DNA from: Bacteroidales bacterium
GTDB taxonomy: Bacteria > Bacteroidota > Bacteroidia > Bacteroidales > VadinHA17
NCBI GenBank assembly: GCA_022865305.1
Contig: JALHSP010000116.1
Location: 1 to 64,000, forward strand
Reading direction: 5' to 3'
DNA length: 64,000 bases
Below are positions 53,263-62,058 of the stretch, piece after piece. Both the position numbers and the translations under genes were made by a program. The notes beneath the pieces were generated by a model. That model saw nothing but the letters and a program-made list of their open reading frames with translations, did no database searches and was not told the origin of the DNA. Position 1 is the stretch's first letter, and the number at the start of each line of letters is the position of its first letter.

Positions 53263-53679
53263 TCAACGTCTGATCAGTGTTTCCAGAGTCGCTTTATTCA
53301 ATATTCTATAGGTAGTATCACGAATCTCTTTAAATACTCCCCTTATCCGGCAAGTGGATTCATCCTTGCAAAATTCGCAAGGGCGGTAAGCATTTTCTGA
53401 TACACAGTATAATAAAGATAATGTCCCTTCAAAGTGACGTATAATATCAGCCAGGTTAACATCAGAAGGTTTTTTCAATAAGAAATAACCACCTGCTTTT
53501 CCTAATTGACTTCCGAGAATACCCATCTTTCGCAAGTCAAGCAATATATTTTCAAGGAAGCTTTGAGGAATCTTTTCTTCCTCGGCTATTTCACGAATCT
53601 GCATTGGTCCGTTACCATATTCTCTTGCCAGCCGGGCAAGTGCTACCATAGCATACCGTGTTTTCTTGGATAATATCAT
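53263..53679 (-). CDS. Rrf2 family transcriptional regulator, divergent from the cys operon
   Basis: 138 residues. Winged helix KTRYAMVALARLAREYGNGP, PQSFLENILLDLRKMGILGS, GKAGGYFLLKKPSDV; Cys92, Cys101, Cys104 and Cys110 (CVSENAYRPCEFCKDESTC) could bind an Fe-S cluster as in IscR. Rrf2 proteins CymR and IscR control cysteine and Fe-S genes, and this one is divergent from the whole sulfate assimilation set, so control of sulfur uptake is likely. A near-palindrome sits 30 bp upstream of its start, in its own promoter. Confidence 0.88.
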   Translation of the reverse strand: MILSKKTRYAMVALARLAREYGNGPMQIREIAEEEKIPQSFLENILLDLRKMGILGSQLGKAGGYFLLKKPSDVNLADIIRHFEGTLSLLYCVSENAYRPCEFCKDESTCRIRGVFKEIRDTTYRILNKATLETLIRR

Positions 53680-53708
53680 AAAAGAATCAGAATAATTTGT
53701 TTTAAAGT

Positions 53709-53724
53709 TAAGTATTAATACCTA
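53709..53724. promoter_or_regulatory. candidate Rrf2 operator
   Basis: TAAGTATTAATACCTA has a perfect 10-bp core palindrome GTATTAATAC and 14 of 16 symmetric positions. It lies just upstream of the minus-strand sequence TAACTTTA, a near-match to the -7 box, so it would sit between -33 and -7 of the Rrf2 gene, the classical position for autorepression. Confidence 0.5.
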
Positions 53725-53769
53725 ATCAATTTTGGTTTTTATGCCAATTCTAAACAACAAAATGTGATT

Positions 53770-53777
53770 TACTTTTG
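53770..53777 (+). promoter_or_regulatory. -7 element of the sulfate operon
   Basis: TACTTTTG matches TAnnTTTG and is 22 bp before ATG 53799 of the first gene. No clean -33 TTTG at the usual spacing; activation may need a regulator. Confidence 0.5.
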
Positions 53778-53798
53778 TTCACTATATCGGTAGACATT

Positions 53799-55184
53799 AT
53801 GAAATATATAATTTCAATCCTATTTTTCCTCTTAATTAATGTTTTATCATTCTCTCAATCATCCAATGATATCCTTAATGTTCTCGTTGAACAGAACGCC
53901 ATTTCGCAGGAAAAAGCTGACTCACTCAGAGCGGAATATTCTATAAAACAGCAAACATCACTTCCTGATAAGAAACTCCGTATTGATGCTGAATTTCGTC
54001 CCCGCACTGAATTCCGGAACGGATATCAGCAACTTAGGAATGACACCTCTACAGGTTCATTCTTTACTAACCAGAGACTCAGGGTAAGTGCCAGTTATGT
54101 CCTCGATAACAGATTTGTAATGCAGTTTTCGATTCAGGATCTCAGAGTCTGGGGGCAACAGGACCCCAGGTCAACTTCAGCTACATTGCAGGTCTTTGAG
54201 GGTTGGGTAGAACCTTATATTAATAATAAGTTCTCAATCCGGATCGGTAGACAACGGCTCATTTATGATAACCAGAGATTATTTGCCGAAAATGATTGGC
54301 GATTGAGTGCAGCAGTACATGATGCCATAAATTTCAGATTTTACAGTCCTAATATATCTTCCGAACTGGCACTTGCTTTTAACCAGTCAGCTGAACGTTA
54401 TTTTGGAACTGATTATGCTCCTTCAGGATTCACAAATTATAAGTTTTTGGCAGTTAATTATTTGCGCTATAAAGTCAATGAATATTTAATACTAACTGCA
54501 TTAAACAGCACCGATGGTTATCAGGACAAATTGAATCCTGAGAAAATGAATCTCAGGTATACTCTTGGAGGGAGAGTTGAATTTGAATCAGGCAGCTTCT
54601 ATACAACAGTCAGCAGTTATTTCCAGGGAGGAAAGAATAATTCTGGCAGAGATTTATCAGCATGGTATGTGCAACCCGAAATTCGATATACATCTTCCAG
54701 GGATTTTGTTGCAAGATTTGGTGCTGAAATTTTCAGTGGAAATAATAATAGTACCACCGATAATACTGACCACTCCTTTGTACCCTTATATGGAGTTGCC
54801 CATCGGTTCAACGGTTCAATGGATCTGATAACAAAATTCCCTGCTGATGTTGCAGGAGCAGGTCTGGTGAATCCGTATCTGTTTCTGATACAACCTCTCT
54901 TCACAAAAATCGATTTGAGAGCTGATTTTCACACTTTTCATCTCCAGCAGGACTATTATACAATTGATGACATAAAAATTGACCGTTATCTGGGATTTGA
55001 AAATGATTTTCTGATTACCTATAAGCCAAATGCCGTTACAAAAGTTGACTTTGGGGTATCCTATATGTTACCCACAAAAAGTTTTGAAATAATTAAAAAC
55101 AGCGGCAACAGCAAATATAATCTTACCTGGATCTACATAAGTCTGACCTTCAGACCACAGTTGCTGGGTTTAAATTTTAAATAA
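53799..55184 (+). CDS. outer-membrane porin, alginate-export-like, first gene of the cys operon
   Basis: 461 residues. I use ATG 53799 (MKYIISILFFLLINVLSFSQ); the in-frame 53775 would put the signal inside. After a short helical N-terminus (DILNVLVEQNAISQEKADSL), the rest is a beta-barrel of strands (FRPRTEFRNGYQQLR, RIGRQRLIYDNQRLFAENDW) like the alginate_exp/porin family that Bacteroidota often pair with anion transport. It starts 9 bp before the PstS-like gene and so probably admits the same anion across the outer membrane. Confidence 0.75.
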   Translation: MKYIISILFFLLINVLSFSQSSNDILNVLVEQNAISQEKADSLRAEYSIKQQTSLPDKKLRIDAEFRPRTEFRNGYQQLRNDTSTGSFFTNQRLRVSASYVLDNRFVMQFSIQDLRVWGQQDPRSTSATLQVFEGWVEPYINNKFSIRIGRQRLIYDNQRLFAENDWRLSAAVHDAINFRFYSPNISSELALAFNQSAERYFGTDYAPSGFTNYKFLAVNYLRYKVNEYLILTALNSTDGYQDKLNPEKMNLRYTLGGRVEFESGSFYTTVSSYFQGGKNNSGRDLSAWYVQPEIRYTSSRDFVARFGAEIFSGNNNSTTDNTDHSFVPLYGVAHRFNGSMDLITKFPADVAGAGLVNPYLFLIQPLFTKIDLRADFHTFHLQQDYYTIDDIKIDRYLGFENDFLITYKPNAVTKVDFGVSYMLPTKSFEIIKNSGNSKYNLTWIYISLTFRPQLLGLNFK

Positions 55185-55193
55185 AACTAAACT

Positions 55194-56147
55194 ATGATTA
55201 AAAAAACCAGTACAGTTTTCCTGCTTTTTCTGGTTCTGTTCTTCAGCAATATTCAGAAACCTGTAGTTGCTCAGGATAAAACCAAAGGAACAATCTCTCT
55301 TTCAGGAGCATGGGCTCTTTATCCGATGGCAGTCAGATGGGCTGAGGAGTTCAGAAAAATTTATCCCGATGTTAAGATCGATCTGTCAGCAGGTGGAGCA
55401 GGAAAAGGAATAACAGATGCACTTAATAATATGGTCGATCTTGGGATGGTCTCCCGTGAGATTTATCCGGAAGAACTAAAAAAAGGTGCCTGGCCAATTG
55501 CTGTAACAAAAGATGCCGTAGTACCTGTGATCAATGCATCCAATCCATTGTTGGATATTTTACTCAGTAAAGGTATGAAGAAAGATGCAGGCAACAACAT
55601 ATGGATTACGGGCATGTATAAAACATGGGCGCAGGCTTTTGGAATCAAAGGTACTACACCAATGCATGTTTATACACGTTCCGATGCCTGTGGTGCAGCA
55701 GAAGTATGGGCCAAATATTTTAACAAAAAACAGGAGGATCTTCTGGGTAGCGGTGTTTATGGGGATCCGGGATTGGCATTAGCCGTAAAAAGAGATCCGA
55801 TTGGTATCGGTTATAATAATATAGGTTATGCATATGATAGCAAAACAAAAAAACAATTGGCCGGTATAAGGGTACTTCCTATTGATATAAACAATGACGG
55901 TAAGATAACTCCTGATGAAGATTTTTATAATTCAATGGATGATCTTATCACGGCTATTGCAAACGGTAAATATCCATCTCCCCCGGCTCGTGAGCTCTAT
56001 TTTGTTACAAACGGCAAACCTCAAAAAGAGGTGGTAATCAAATTTCTTCGCTGGGTTTTAACTGATGGGCAAAAATATGTTAATGAATCAGGTTACATAA
56101 CATTATCCAAAGAAAAAGTTACAGCCGAATTGAAAAGAATTCAATAA
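55194..56147 (+). CDS. PstS-like periplasmic anion-binding protein, probable sulfate transporter component
   Basis: 317 residues with a signal (FLLFLVLFFSNIQKPVVAQ). PstS-type fold: TISLSGAWALYPMAVRWAEE, AGGAGKGITDALNNMVDLGM, VSREIYPEE, TRSDACGAAEVWAKYF. The first phosphate loop is SGAWALYP (37-44) in place of the GSST-like loop of PstS, and RSDACGAAE replaces the RSDGSGT of PstS, so ligand specificity has likely changed. It is followed by PstC, PstA, PstB-like genes without phoU and then by cysH, cysD and cysN. I infer that it binds sulfate (or thiosulfate/another oxyanion). Confidence 0.8.
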   Translation: MIKKTSTVFLLFLVLFFSNIQKPVVAQDKTKGTISLSGAWALYPMAVRWAEEFRKIYPDVKIDLSAGGAGKGITDALNNMVDLGMVSREIYPEELKKGAWPIAVTKDAVVPVINASNPLLDILLSKGMKKDAGNNIWITGMYKTWAQAFGIKGTTPMHVYTRSDACGAAEVWAKYFNKKQEDLLGSGVYGDPGLALAVKRDPIGIGYNNIGYAYDSKTKKQLAGIRVLPIDINNDGKITPDEDFYNSMDDLITAIANGKYPSPPARELYFVTNGKPQKEVVIKFLRWVLTDGQKYVNESGYITLSKEKVTAELKRIQ

Positions 56148-56152
56148 AAAAT

Positions 56153-57052
56153 ATGCGAAAGATCCGGTTTGTTAAAGATATAACTGCCCGGCATTTTATG
56201 CTGGGTATTGCCATTTTTACTATCCTTTTCCTTTTGGTCATAGGCTTTAGTCTCTTCTTCAAGGCTTTGCCGATAATGAAAGAGAAAAACCTGTGGGTAT
56301 TACTAACCTCTGCTAACTGGAAACCTTTTAAAGGTGATTTTGGTTTTCTTCCCTACATTATAAGCACTCTTTATGTTTCGCTTATTGCTATCATTATTGC
56401 CCTTCCGTTTTCAATTCTTACAAGTATTTTTCTAAATTCTTATGCTTCAAGGAGTATACGTCGTTTCTTTGAGCCGGTTGTTGATCTTCTCTCGGGCATA
56501 CCACCTGTAATATATGGAGTATGGGGTACATTAACCATTGTACCGCTTATTTCCAATAAGATTGCTCCAAAGTTTGTTGATTTTTCCACCGGTTATACGG
56601 TTCTTGCCGGAGGAATAGTTCTTGCCATCATGATAATCCCACTGTTAATCAGTATTATGACAGAAGTATTCCGCTCTATTCCCAGGGAAATGACAGATGC
56701 TTCATTAAGCATGGGGGCAACAAAATGGCAAACAGTAAAAAAAGTCATACTCAGAAAATCATTTCCCGGAATAATAGCAGCTACTGTTCTTGCCTTATCG
56801 AGGGCATTTGGTGAAACAATGGCTGTACTTATGGTCTGTGGAAATATTGCCCAGATACCTCATTCATTTTTTGATGCCTGTTACCCTCTTCCTGCGTTAA
56901 TTGCAAATAACTATGGTGAAATGCTCTCAATGCCAAGTTATGAATCAGCCCTGATGCTTGCTGCATTTCTTTTGTTCATTATAGTTGTCTTGTTCAACGG
57001 GATTTCAAGATTTACACTTAACCAGATTGAGAAGAAATATCAGTTTTCATGA
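56153..57052 (+). CDS. PstC-like ABC transporter permease
   Basis: 299 residues, six helices. Typical PstC segments: FKALPIMKEKNLWVLLTSAN, GVWGTLTIVPLIS, DASLSMGATKWQTVKKVILR (the EAA loop) and ALSRAFGETMAVLMVCGN. The permease lies 5 bp after the binding protein. Probable sulfate channel half in the inner membrane, paired with the PstA-like permease. Confidence 0.88.
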   Translation: MRKIRFVKDITARHFMLGIAIFTILFLLVIGFSLFFKALPIMKEKNLWVLLTSANWKPFKGDFGFLPYIISTLYVSLIAIIIALPFSILTSIFLNSYASRSIRRFFEPVVDLLSGIPPVIYGVWGTLTIVPLISNKIAPKFVDFSTGYTVLAGGIVLAIMIIPLLISIMTEVFRSIPREMTDASLSMGATKWQTVKKVILRKSFPGIIAATVLALSRAFGETMAVLMVCGNIAQIPHSFFDACYPLPALIANNYGEMLSMPSYESALMLAAFLLFIIVVLFNGISRFTLNQIEKKYQFS

Positions 57053-57077
57053 ACTGTAATATGATTATCAGATTTTT

Positions 57078-57917
57078 ATGAAACACCTGGAAGAAAAAAT
57101 ATTTAAAATCATTATGATCGGGGCAGCAGTGATCATAATGGGAGTTTTGATATATATTATAGGTACGGTATTTTATAAAGGAATACCTTCCCTCACATGG
57201 GAAATGATAACCAAGATCCCGGGCGGGGGATTTTACCTTGGCAAGGAAGGTGGTGTTTTAAATGCAATAGCCGGATCAGTTTTTATTATTACAGGGGCAC
57301 TTGTAATCAGCCTACTGATCAGTGTACCTCTGGTAATGTATATAAATTTCTACCTACCGAACAAGTCGATCTTTTCCAGTATAATCCGCTTTTCACTTGA
57401 TATACTTTTCGGAGTACCCTCAATTGTTTACGGAGCATTCGGATTTGCCCTGATGGTATACATGGGTATCAAAGCATCCTTAATGGGTGGCATTATTACA
57501 GTGGCGATGCTAATAATGCCGATAATGATGCGTTCACTTGATGAAGTTACGAGGCTTCTGCCACGGGATCTCCCAGATGCATTATTATCCCTTGGTTCAA
57601 CCAAATATGAAATGACTAAAGTTTTACTGCGGCAACTGATGCCGGGATTAATGACAGCAATTCTTCTGGCTGTAGGCAGAGGGATAGGAGATGCTGCAAC
57701 AGTCCTGTTCACTGCAGGGTATACCGATAATATTCCCTCATCCCTTGGTCAGCCGGCTGCGACATTACCACTTTCAATATTTTTCCAGCTTGGAAGCCCG
57801 GTTGAAGAGGTACAGAACCGCGCCTATGCATCTGCAATAATTCTGACAGTTATTATATTGATTCTGAGCTTTTCAGCAAGATATTTCAGTTCGAAATTTT
57901 CAAAAAACAAAATATGA
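57078..57917 (+). CDS. PstA-like ABC transporter permease
   Basis: 279 residues, six helices. PstA features: FYKGIPSLTWEMITKIPGGG, the EAA-like DALLSLGSTKYEMTKVLLRQ and AVGRGIGDAATVLFTAGYTD. Stop and PstB start overlap as ATGA at 57914-57917, so translation is coupled. Confidence 0.88.
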   Translation: MKHLEEKIFKIIMIGAAVIIMGVLIYIIGTVFYKGIPSLTWEMITKIPGGGFYLGKEGGVLNAIAGSVFIITGALVISLLISVPLVMYINFYLPNKSIFSSIIRFSLDILFGVPSIVYGAFGFALMVYMGIKASLMGGIITVAMLIMPIMMRSLDEVTRLLPRDLPDALLSLGSTKYEMTKVLLRQLMPGLMTAILLAVGRGIGDAATVLFTAGYTDNIPSSLGQPAATLPLSIFFQLGSPVEEVQNRAYASAIILTVIILILSFSARYFSSKFSKNKI

Positions 57918-58756
57918 TCTTTGCTAACCAACATCTGGAAACCCTGACTGTTAATCCTGTAAAGGAAACGAACAGAACGGTTCTATTAAAAAAAGTGATG
58001 AATAATCACACGATCAGAATAGAGAACCTTGATGTTTACATTGAGGACCAGCATATTCTGAAAGATATTAATCTTGCGGTACCTGAAAAAAGCATTACCT
58101 GTATTATAGGACCTTCAGGTTGCGGGAAAACAACATTTCTAAAAACACTTAACCGTATGCATGATGAAACGCCTGAGGTTAAAATAAAAGGCAGAGTATA
58201 TGTAGATGATCTGAATATCTATGATAAGGGTGTTAATGTAATAGATACCCGAAAAAAAATGGGATTATTGGCTCAACGTCCATGCCCTCTTCCAATGTCG
58301 ATATTTGATAATGTTGCCTACGGCCCGAGAATTCATGGAATTAAAAAGAGGAAAGCAATTAACCAGACTGTCATCCAGTATCTTCAGTACGTAGGATTAT
58401 GGGACGAAGTAAGAGGAAGGGTGCGTTCCTCTCCATCCAGGTTATCCATTGGACAACAACAAAGATTGTGTCTCGCACGAGGTCTTGCTATTGAACCTGA
58501 ATATATACTTGGAGATGAAGCTACTTCGTCTCTCGACCCTCTTTCAACAAAAAAAATTGAAGAGTTATTTATTAAGCTGAAAGAAAAATATACTGTTATT
58601 CTTGTAACACATACTCTCAGGCAGGCAAGACGTATTGCAGATTATATCGTTTTTATGTACCTGGGGAAAATAGTTGAAACGGGACCAACAGAAGAGTTTT
58701 TTAATAATCCAAAAAAACAATTAACCAGGGAATATCTTTCAGGGAGTTTCAGCTAA
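57914..58756 (+). CDS. PstB-like ABC transporter ATPase with altered signature
   Basis: 280 residues. Walker A GPSGCGKTT (66-74), the PstB-typical RPCPLPMSIFDNVAYGPRIH, signature LSIGQQQRLCLARGL (177-191, LSIGQ in place of LSGGQ) and Walker B ILGDEATSSLDPLS. The first residues before MNNHTIRI (57998) could be a leader; start 57914 is chosen for its overlap with pstA. It powers the inner-membrane channel. No phoU follows, which fits a role outside the phosphate regulon. Confidence 0.88.
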   Translation: MIFANQHLETLTVNPVKETNRTVLLKKVMNNHTIRIENLDVYIEDQHILKDINLAVPEKSITCIIGPSGCGKTTFLKTLNRMHDETPEVKIKGRVYVDDLNIYDKGVNVIDTRKKMGLLAQRPCPLPMSIFDNVAYGPRIHGIKKRKAINQTVIQYLQYVGLWDEVRGRVRSSPSRLSIGQQQRLCLARGLAIEPEYILGDEATSSLDPLSTKKIEELFIKLKEKYTVILVTHTLRQARRIADYIVFMYLGKIVETGPTEEFFNNPKKQLTREYLSGSFS

Positions 58757-58833
58757 GAGGCTGATTATTGTTGAAGTTGATTGAAGTGGGTTTAAGAGGG
58801 TTGAAAATGTTTAATTAGGTAGAAATTAAAAAG

Positions 58834-59529
58834 ATGAATATTAATGAGTTAAGAACTAGGATTTCAGGGAAACCGATTGCTGAACAGTTAAAAATTATGA
58901 GCATGGTATTTCCGGGGAAGGCTCTCTTCACTACAAGTTTCGGAATCGAGGACCAGGTAATAACCCATATGATCTTTGATAATAACCTACCAATTGAGGT
59001 TGCCACACTTGATACCGGAAGATTATTCCCTGAGACTTATAAAGTCTTTAATGAGACATTTAAGAAATATCAGAAAAAAATCAATGTCTGGTTTCCTGAT
59101 AATGAAGCAGTTGAAAAGCTGGTAGCAGAAAAAGGTCCATTCAGCTTCTATTATTCAAAGGAGAACAGGCTCGAATGCTGCAGACTCAGAAAGGTTATTC
59201 CACTTAACAGGGCACTTAAAGGTAAGGAGTGCTGGATTTCCGGGATCAGGGCCAGTCAGTCAGAAAATCGTAACCAGATGGACTGGCTTGAATACGATGA
59301 AGATAGAAAGTTGGCCAAGTTTTACCCTTTGTTCAACTGGTCATTCGAAGATGTTCAAAACTTTATCATAGAGAATAATGTTCCATATAATGCTTTGCAC
59401 CACAAGGGCTTTGTAAGTATAGGATGTGAACCCTGTACAAGAGCAGTGAATCCCGGGGAGGATTTTCGTTCGGGCAGATGGTGGTGGGAAACAGATGGGA
59501 CTAAGGAATGCGGATGTCATGTAAAATAA
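58834..59529 (+). CDS. cysH: adenylylsulfate (APS) reductase, thioredoxin-dependent
   Basis: 231 residues. Two cluster pairs, Cys115-Cys116 (LECCRLRK) and Cys198-Cys201 (GCEPCTR), hold the [4Fe-4S] cluster of the APS-type enzymes; the C-terminal catalytic Cys226 is in TKECGCHVK. PAPS-type enzymes lack the first two pairs, so the substrate here is APS. This makes APS kinase unnecessary and no cysC is seen. The product, sulfite, needs a sulfite reductase elsewhere. cysD's real start is 38 bp downstream. Confidence 0.93.
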   Translation: MNINELRTRISGKPIAEQLKIMSMVFPGKALFTTSFGIEDQVITHMIFDNNLPIEVATLDTGRLFPETYKVFNETFKKYQKKINVWFPDNEAVEKLVAEKGPFSFYYSKENRLECCRLRKVIPLNRALKGKECWISGIRASQSENRNQMDWLEYDEDRKLAKFYPLFNWSFEDVQNFIIENNVPYNALHHKGFVSIGCEPCTRAVNPGEDFRSGRWWWETDGTKECGCHVK

Positions 59530-59567
59530 GACAAAAGATAAAAGTAAAAAGACAAAAGAATAATAGA

Positions 59568-60470
59568 ATGAATATAAATGATGAGCACCTGAAGGAGCTG
59601 GAGGATGAGGCGGTATTTGTTATGCGGGAGGTTGCTGCCCAGTTTGAGAAAAAGGTCATCCTTTTTTCAGGAGGTAAAGATTCGATTGTGCTGGTGCATC
59701 TTGCAAAGAAGGCATTCTGGCCGGCAAAAATACCATTCAGTCTGTTGCATATTGACACAGGTCACAATTTTGAAGAGACATTAAAGTTCAGAGATGACCT
59801 TGCAAAAGAGCTTGAAATAGAACTACTCGTAAGACTGGTTCAGGATTCCATTGACCGGGGAAAAGTTTTGGAAGAGACTGGAATTAATGCCAGCCGTAAC
59901 AAAGCACAATCTGTCACCCTCTTGGATGCCATTGAAGAATTGAAGATTGATGTGGCTATTGGTGGTGGACGCCGCGATGAGGAGAAAGCCAGGGCAAAGG
60001 AAAGATTTTTCTCCCACCGGAATGAATTCGGGCAATGGGATCCTAAAAACCAGAGACCTGAGCTCTGGAATATTTTCAACGGACATAAAAATATTGGTGA
60101 ACACTTCAGAGTATTTCCTATCAGCAACTGGACAGAACTCGATGTATGGCAATATATTTTGAGTGAGAAAATTAAACTGCCCAAACTTTATTATACCCAC
60201 AGACGAAAAATATTCAGTCGTAATGGCGTATATCTTGCCTGGGCACCATTCATGCAGCTTAAACCTGCTGAAAAGGTTTTTGAAGCAGATGTGAGGTGTC
60301 GGACAATAGGTGATATAACATGCACAGGAGTTACTCTCTCCAAAGCAAAGTCTCTTGAGGAGATCGTCTCTGAGATCGCTGCGACAAGAGTAACTGAAAG
60401 AGACGGACGGTATGATGATAAGCGTTCCGAAGCAGCAATGGAAGACCGTAAAAAAGAGGGATATTTTTAA
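59568..60470 (+). CDS. cysD: sulfate adenylyltransferase subunit 2
   Basis: 300 residues from ATG 59568 (MNINDEHLKE), where the family begins; the longer open frame from 59508 runs through the end of cysH and a basic, unrelated stretch. The PP-loop SGGKDS (34-39) is intact, and the typical RDELAK-like ALLHIDTGHNFEETLKFRDD and REEEKARAKERFFSH-like GGGRRDEEKARAKERFFSHR follow. CysD adenylylates sulfate with ATP, driven by the CysN GTPase. Confidence 0.95.
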   Translation: MNINDEHLKELEDEAVFVMREVAAQFEKKVILFSGGKDSIVLVHLAKKAFWPAKIPFSLLHIDTGHNFEETLKFRDDLAKELEIELLVRLVQDSIDRGKVLEETGINASRNKAQSVTLLDAIEELKIDVAIGGGRRDEEKARAKERFFSHRNEFGQWDPKNQRPELWNIFNGHKNIGEHFRVFPISNWTELDVWQYILSEKIKLPKLYYTHRRKIFSRNGVYLAWAPFMQLKPAEKVFEADVRCRTIGDITCTGVTLSKAKSLEEIVSEIAATRVTERDGRYDDKRSEAAMEDRKKEGYF

Positions 60471-60526
60471 GGCTGAGGGTTTAGGACGGAGGGTAAAAAA
60501 ATAATTGGAATTCAAAATTTTAATAG

Positions 60527-61801
60527 ATGGGGATCAATGGCGAAAGCAAATACAAGAGTCTACTGAGGTTTATAACTGCAGGAAGTGTTGATGATGGTAA
60601 AAGTACTCTGATAGGACGTCTTTTGTACGATAGTAAATCAATTTTCGAAGACCAGATGGACCATATTGTCCAGTCGAGTAAAAGACTTGGCAGACAAGAA
60701 GTTGATCTGTCCCTCCTTACCGATGGTTTGAGAGCAGAACGTGAGCAGGGCATTACGATAGATGTCGCTTACAGGTACTTTGCAACACCCGAAAGAAAAT
60801 TCATAATTGCAGATACACCCGGACATATCCAGTATACCAGAAACATGGTAACCGGGGCAAGCACTGCTAATCTGGCAGTTATCCTCATTGATGCTAGGAA
60901 AGGAGTCCTTGAACAGACCATCAGACACACGTATATAGCTTCGCTGCTTGATATTCGGCATGTAATATTCTGTATCAATAAGATGGATATGGTGAATTAT
61001 GATGAAGCAGCGTTTTCCAATATAAAGACTGACCTTTTAGTTTTAGTCAGAAAATTGCAAATAGAAGACTCACATTATATCCCCATAAGCGCAAAATTTG
61101 GTTATAATGTTGTTGAACCGTCTGAAAATATGAGATGGTATCAGGGAAAGACATTTCTGAGGTTAATTGAAACCATCGAAATAAAAAAAGACAAAAACTC
61201 CCGGGAAGCCCGCTTCCCTGTACAGACAGTTATACGACCTTTGTCGGAAGAATATCATGATTACAGGGGTTACGCAGGAAGAGTTGCCGGTGGTACATTC
61301 CTCCAAGGCGACGAGATAACGGTGATGCCATCACTGCTGAAATCTAAAATCGCCAGTATTGATGTGATGGGGAAAACGTTTTCAGAGGCAACTGCCGGCG
61401 ATTCAATAACAATCACTCTCGAAGATCCGATAGATATCAGCAGGGGAAATATGATTGTAAAGTCAGGGAATTTACCTCTGACCAGTCAGGATATAAACCT
61501 GATGGCATGCTGGTTCAATGAGCGGCCACTGAAGGTCGGAAGAAAATATCTCATCAGGAATAACAGTAATGAGACTACCTGTGTTATCAAGTCAGTAAAT
61601 TACAGAATGAATATTGACACACTCGAAAAAGATATAGCGAACCTTACTATTAATATGAATGATATTGCGAATATCAGCATCCGGACTTCAAAACCTCTGT
61701 TTTTCGATTCTTATTCAAAAAATAACATTACCGGCAGTCTGATATTTATTGAAGAGGGTACTAATGAGACAGTTGCTGCAGGGATGATTATGGAGGAGTA
61801 A
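60527..61801 (+). CDS. cysN: sulfate adenylyltransferase subunit 1 (GTPase)
   Basis: 424 residues. GTP motifs GSVDDGKST (19-27), DTPGH (96-100) and NKMD (151-154), then two EF-Tu-like beta barrels (RPLSEEYHDYRGYAGRVAGG). It uses GTP hydrolysis to drive APS formation by CysD. Slightly shorter than E. coli CysN (475) and without a fused CysC domain, consistent with an APS reductase route. Last gene of the operon; a GC-rich hairpin repeat follows. Confidence 0.95.
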   Translation: MGINGESKYKSLLRFITAGSVDDGKSTLIGRLLYDSKSIFEDQMDHIVQSSKRLGRQEVDLSLLTDGLRAEREQGITIDVAYRYFATPERKFIIADTPGHIQYTRNMVTGASTANLAVILIDARKGVLEQTIRHTYIASLLDIRHVIFCINKMDMVNYDEAAFSNIKTDLLVLVRKLQIEDSHYIPISAKFGYNVVEPSENMRWYQGKTFLRLIETIEIKKDKNSREARFPVQTVIRPLSEEYHDYRGYAGRVAGGTFLQGDEITVMPSLLKSKIASIDVMGKTFSEATAGDSITITLEDPIDISRGNMIVKSGNLPLTSQDINLMACWFNERPLKVGRKYLIRNNSNETTCVIKSVNYRMNIDTLEKDIANLTINMNDIANISIRTSKPLFFDSYSKNNITGSLIFIEEGTNETVAAGMIMEE

Positions 61802-61802
61802 T

Positions 61803-61927
61803 TGTCTTGCGGTCTTGCAGTCTCGAAGTCTGTCACAATCTCCGTCTTAAGACCTCCAGACAAGCACCCGTAGGGTGCAAGACAGGCCGAAGGCCAAGAC
61901 TACCAGGTCGCCCGCAGGGCGCAAGAC
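61803..61927. repeat. repeat with three GNA-loop mini-hairpins, each followed by AAGAC
   Basis: Left side: GTCTT words (at about 61804, 61812 and 61844). Right side: GCACCC-gta-GGGTGC (61864-61878), GGCC-gaa-GGCC (61885-61895) and CGCCC-gca-GGGCG (61909-61921), each followed at once or after one base by AAGAC, the complement of GTCTT. All three loops are C-GNA-G, which is very stable in single-stranded DNA. Intergenic, no open frame; sits between the cys operon and the abiE operon. Confidence 0.6.
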
Positions 61928-62058
61928 CACCTGTAGCCCATCGCCTGTCCCCTTCCATCAAATTCCATTAAACAATTGAATTATTAATTTCCATATTAAT
62001 CGTAAATTAGTGCTGATAAAAGGAAGTCTTATAAATTTCTCTCAAACACCATCAGAAA
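61928..62058. other. remaining spacer before the abiE promoter
   Basis: The rest of the 316-bp gap between cysN and abiEi is AT-rich without a gene or hairpin that I can support. Confidence 0.4.

Noticed and set aside
55194-58756. a phosphate (pho) regulon
   Set aside because: No phoU, phoR/phoB or phosphatase nearby; the operon continues directly into cysH, cysD and cysN.
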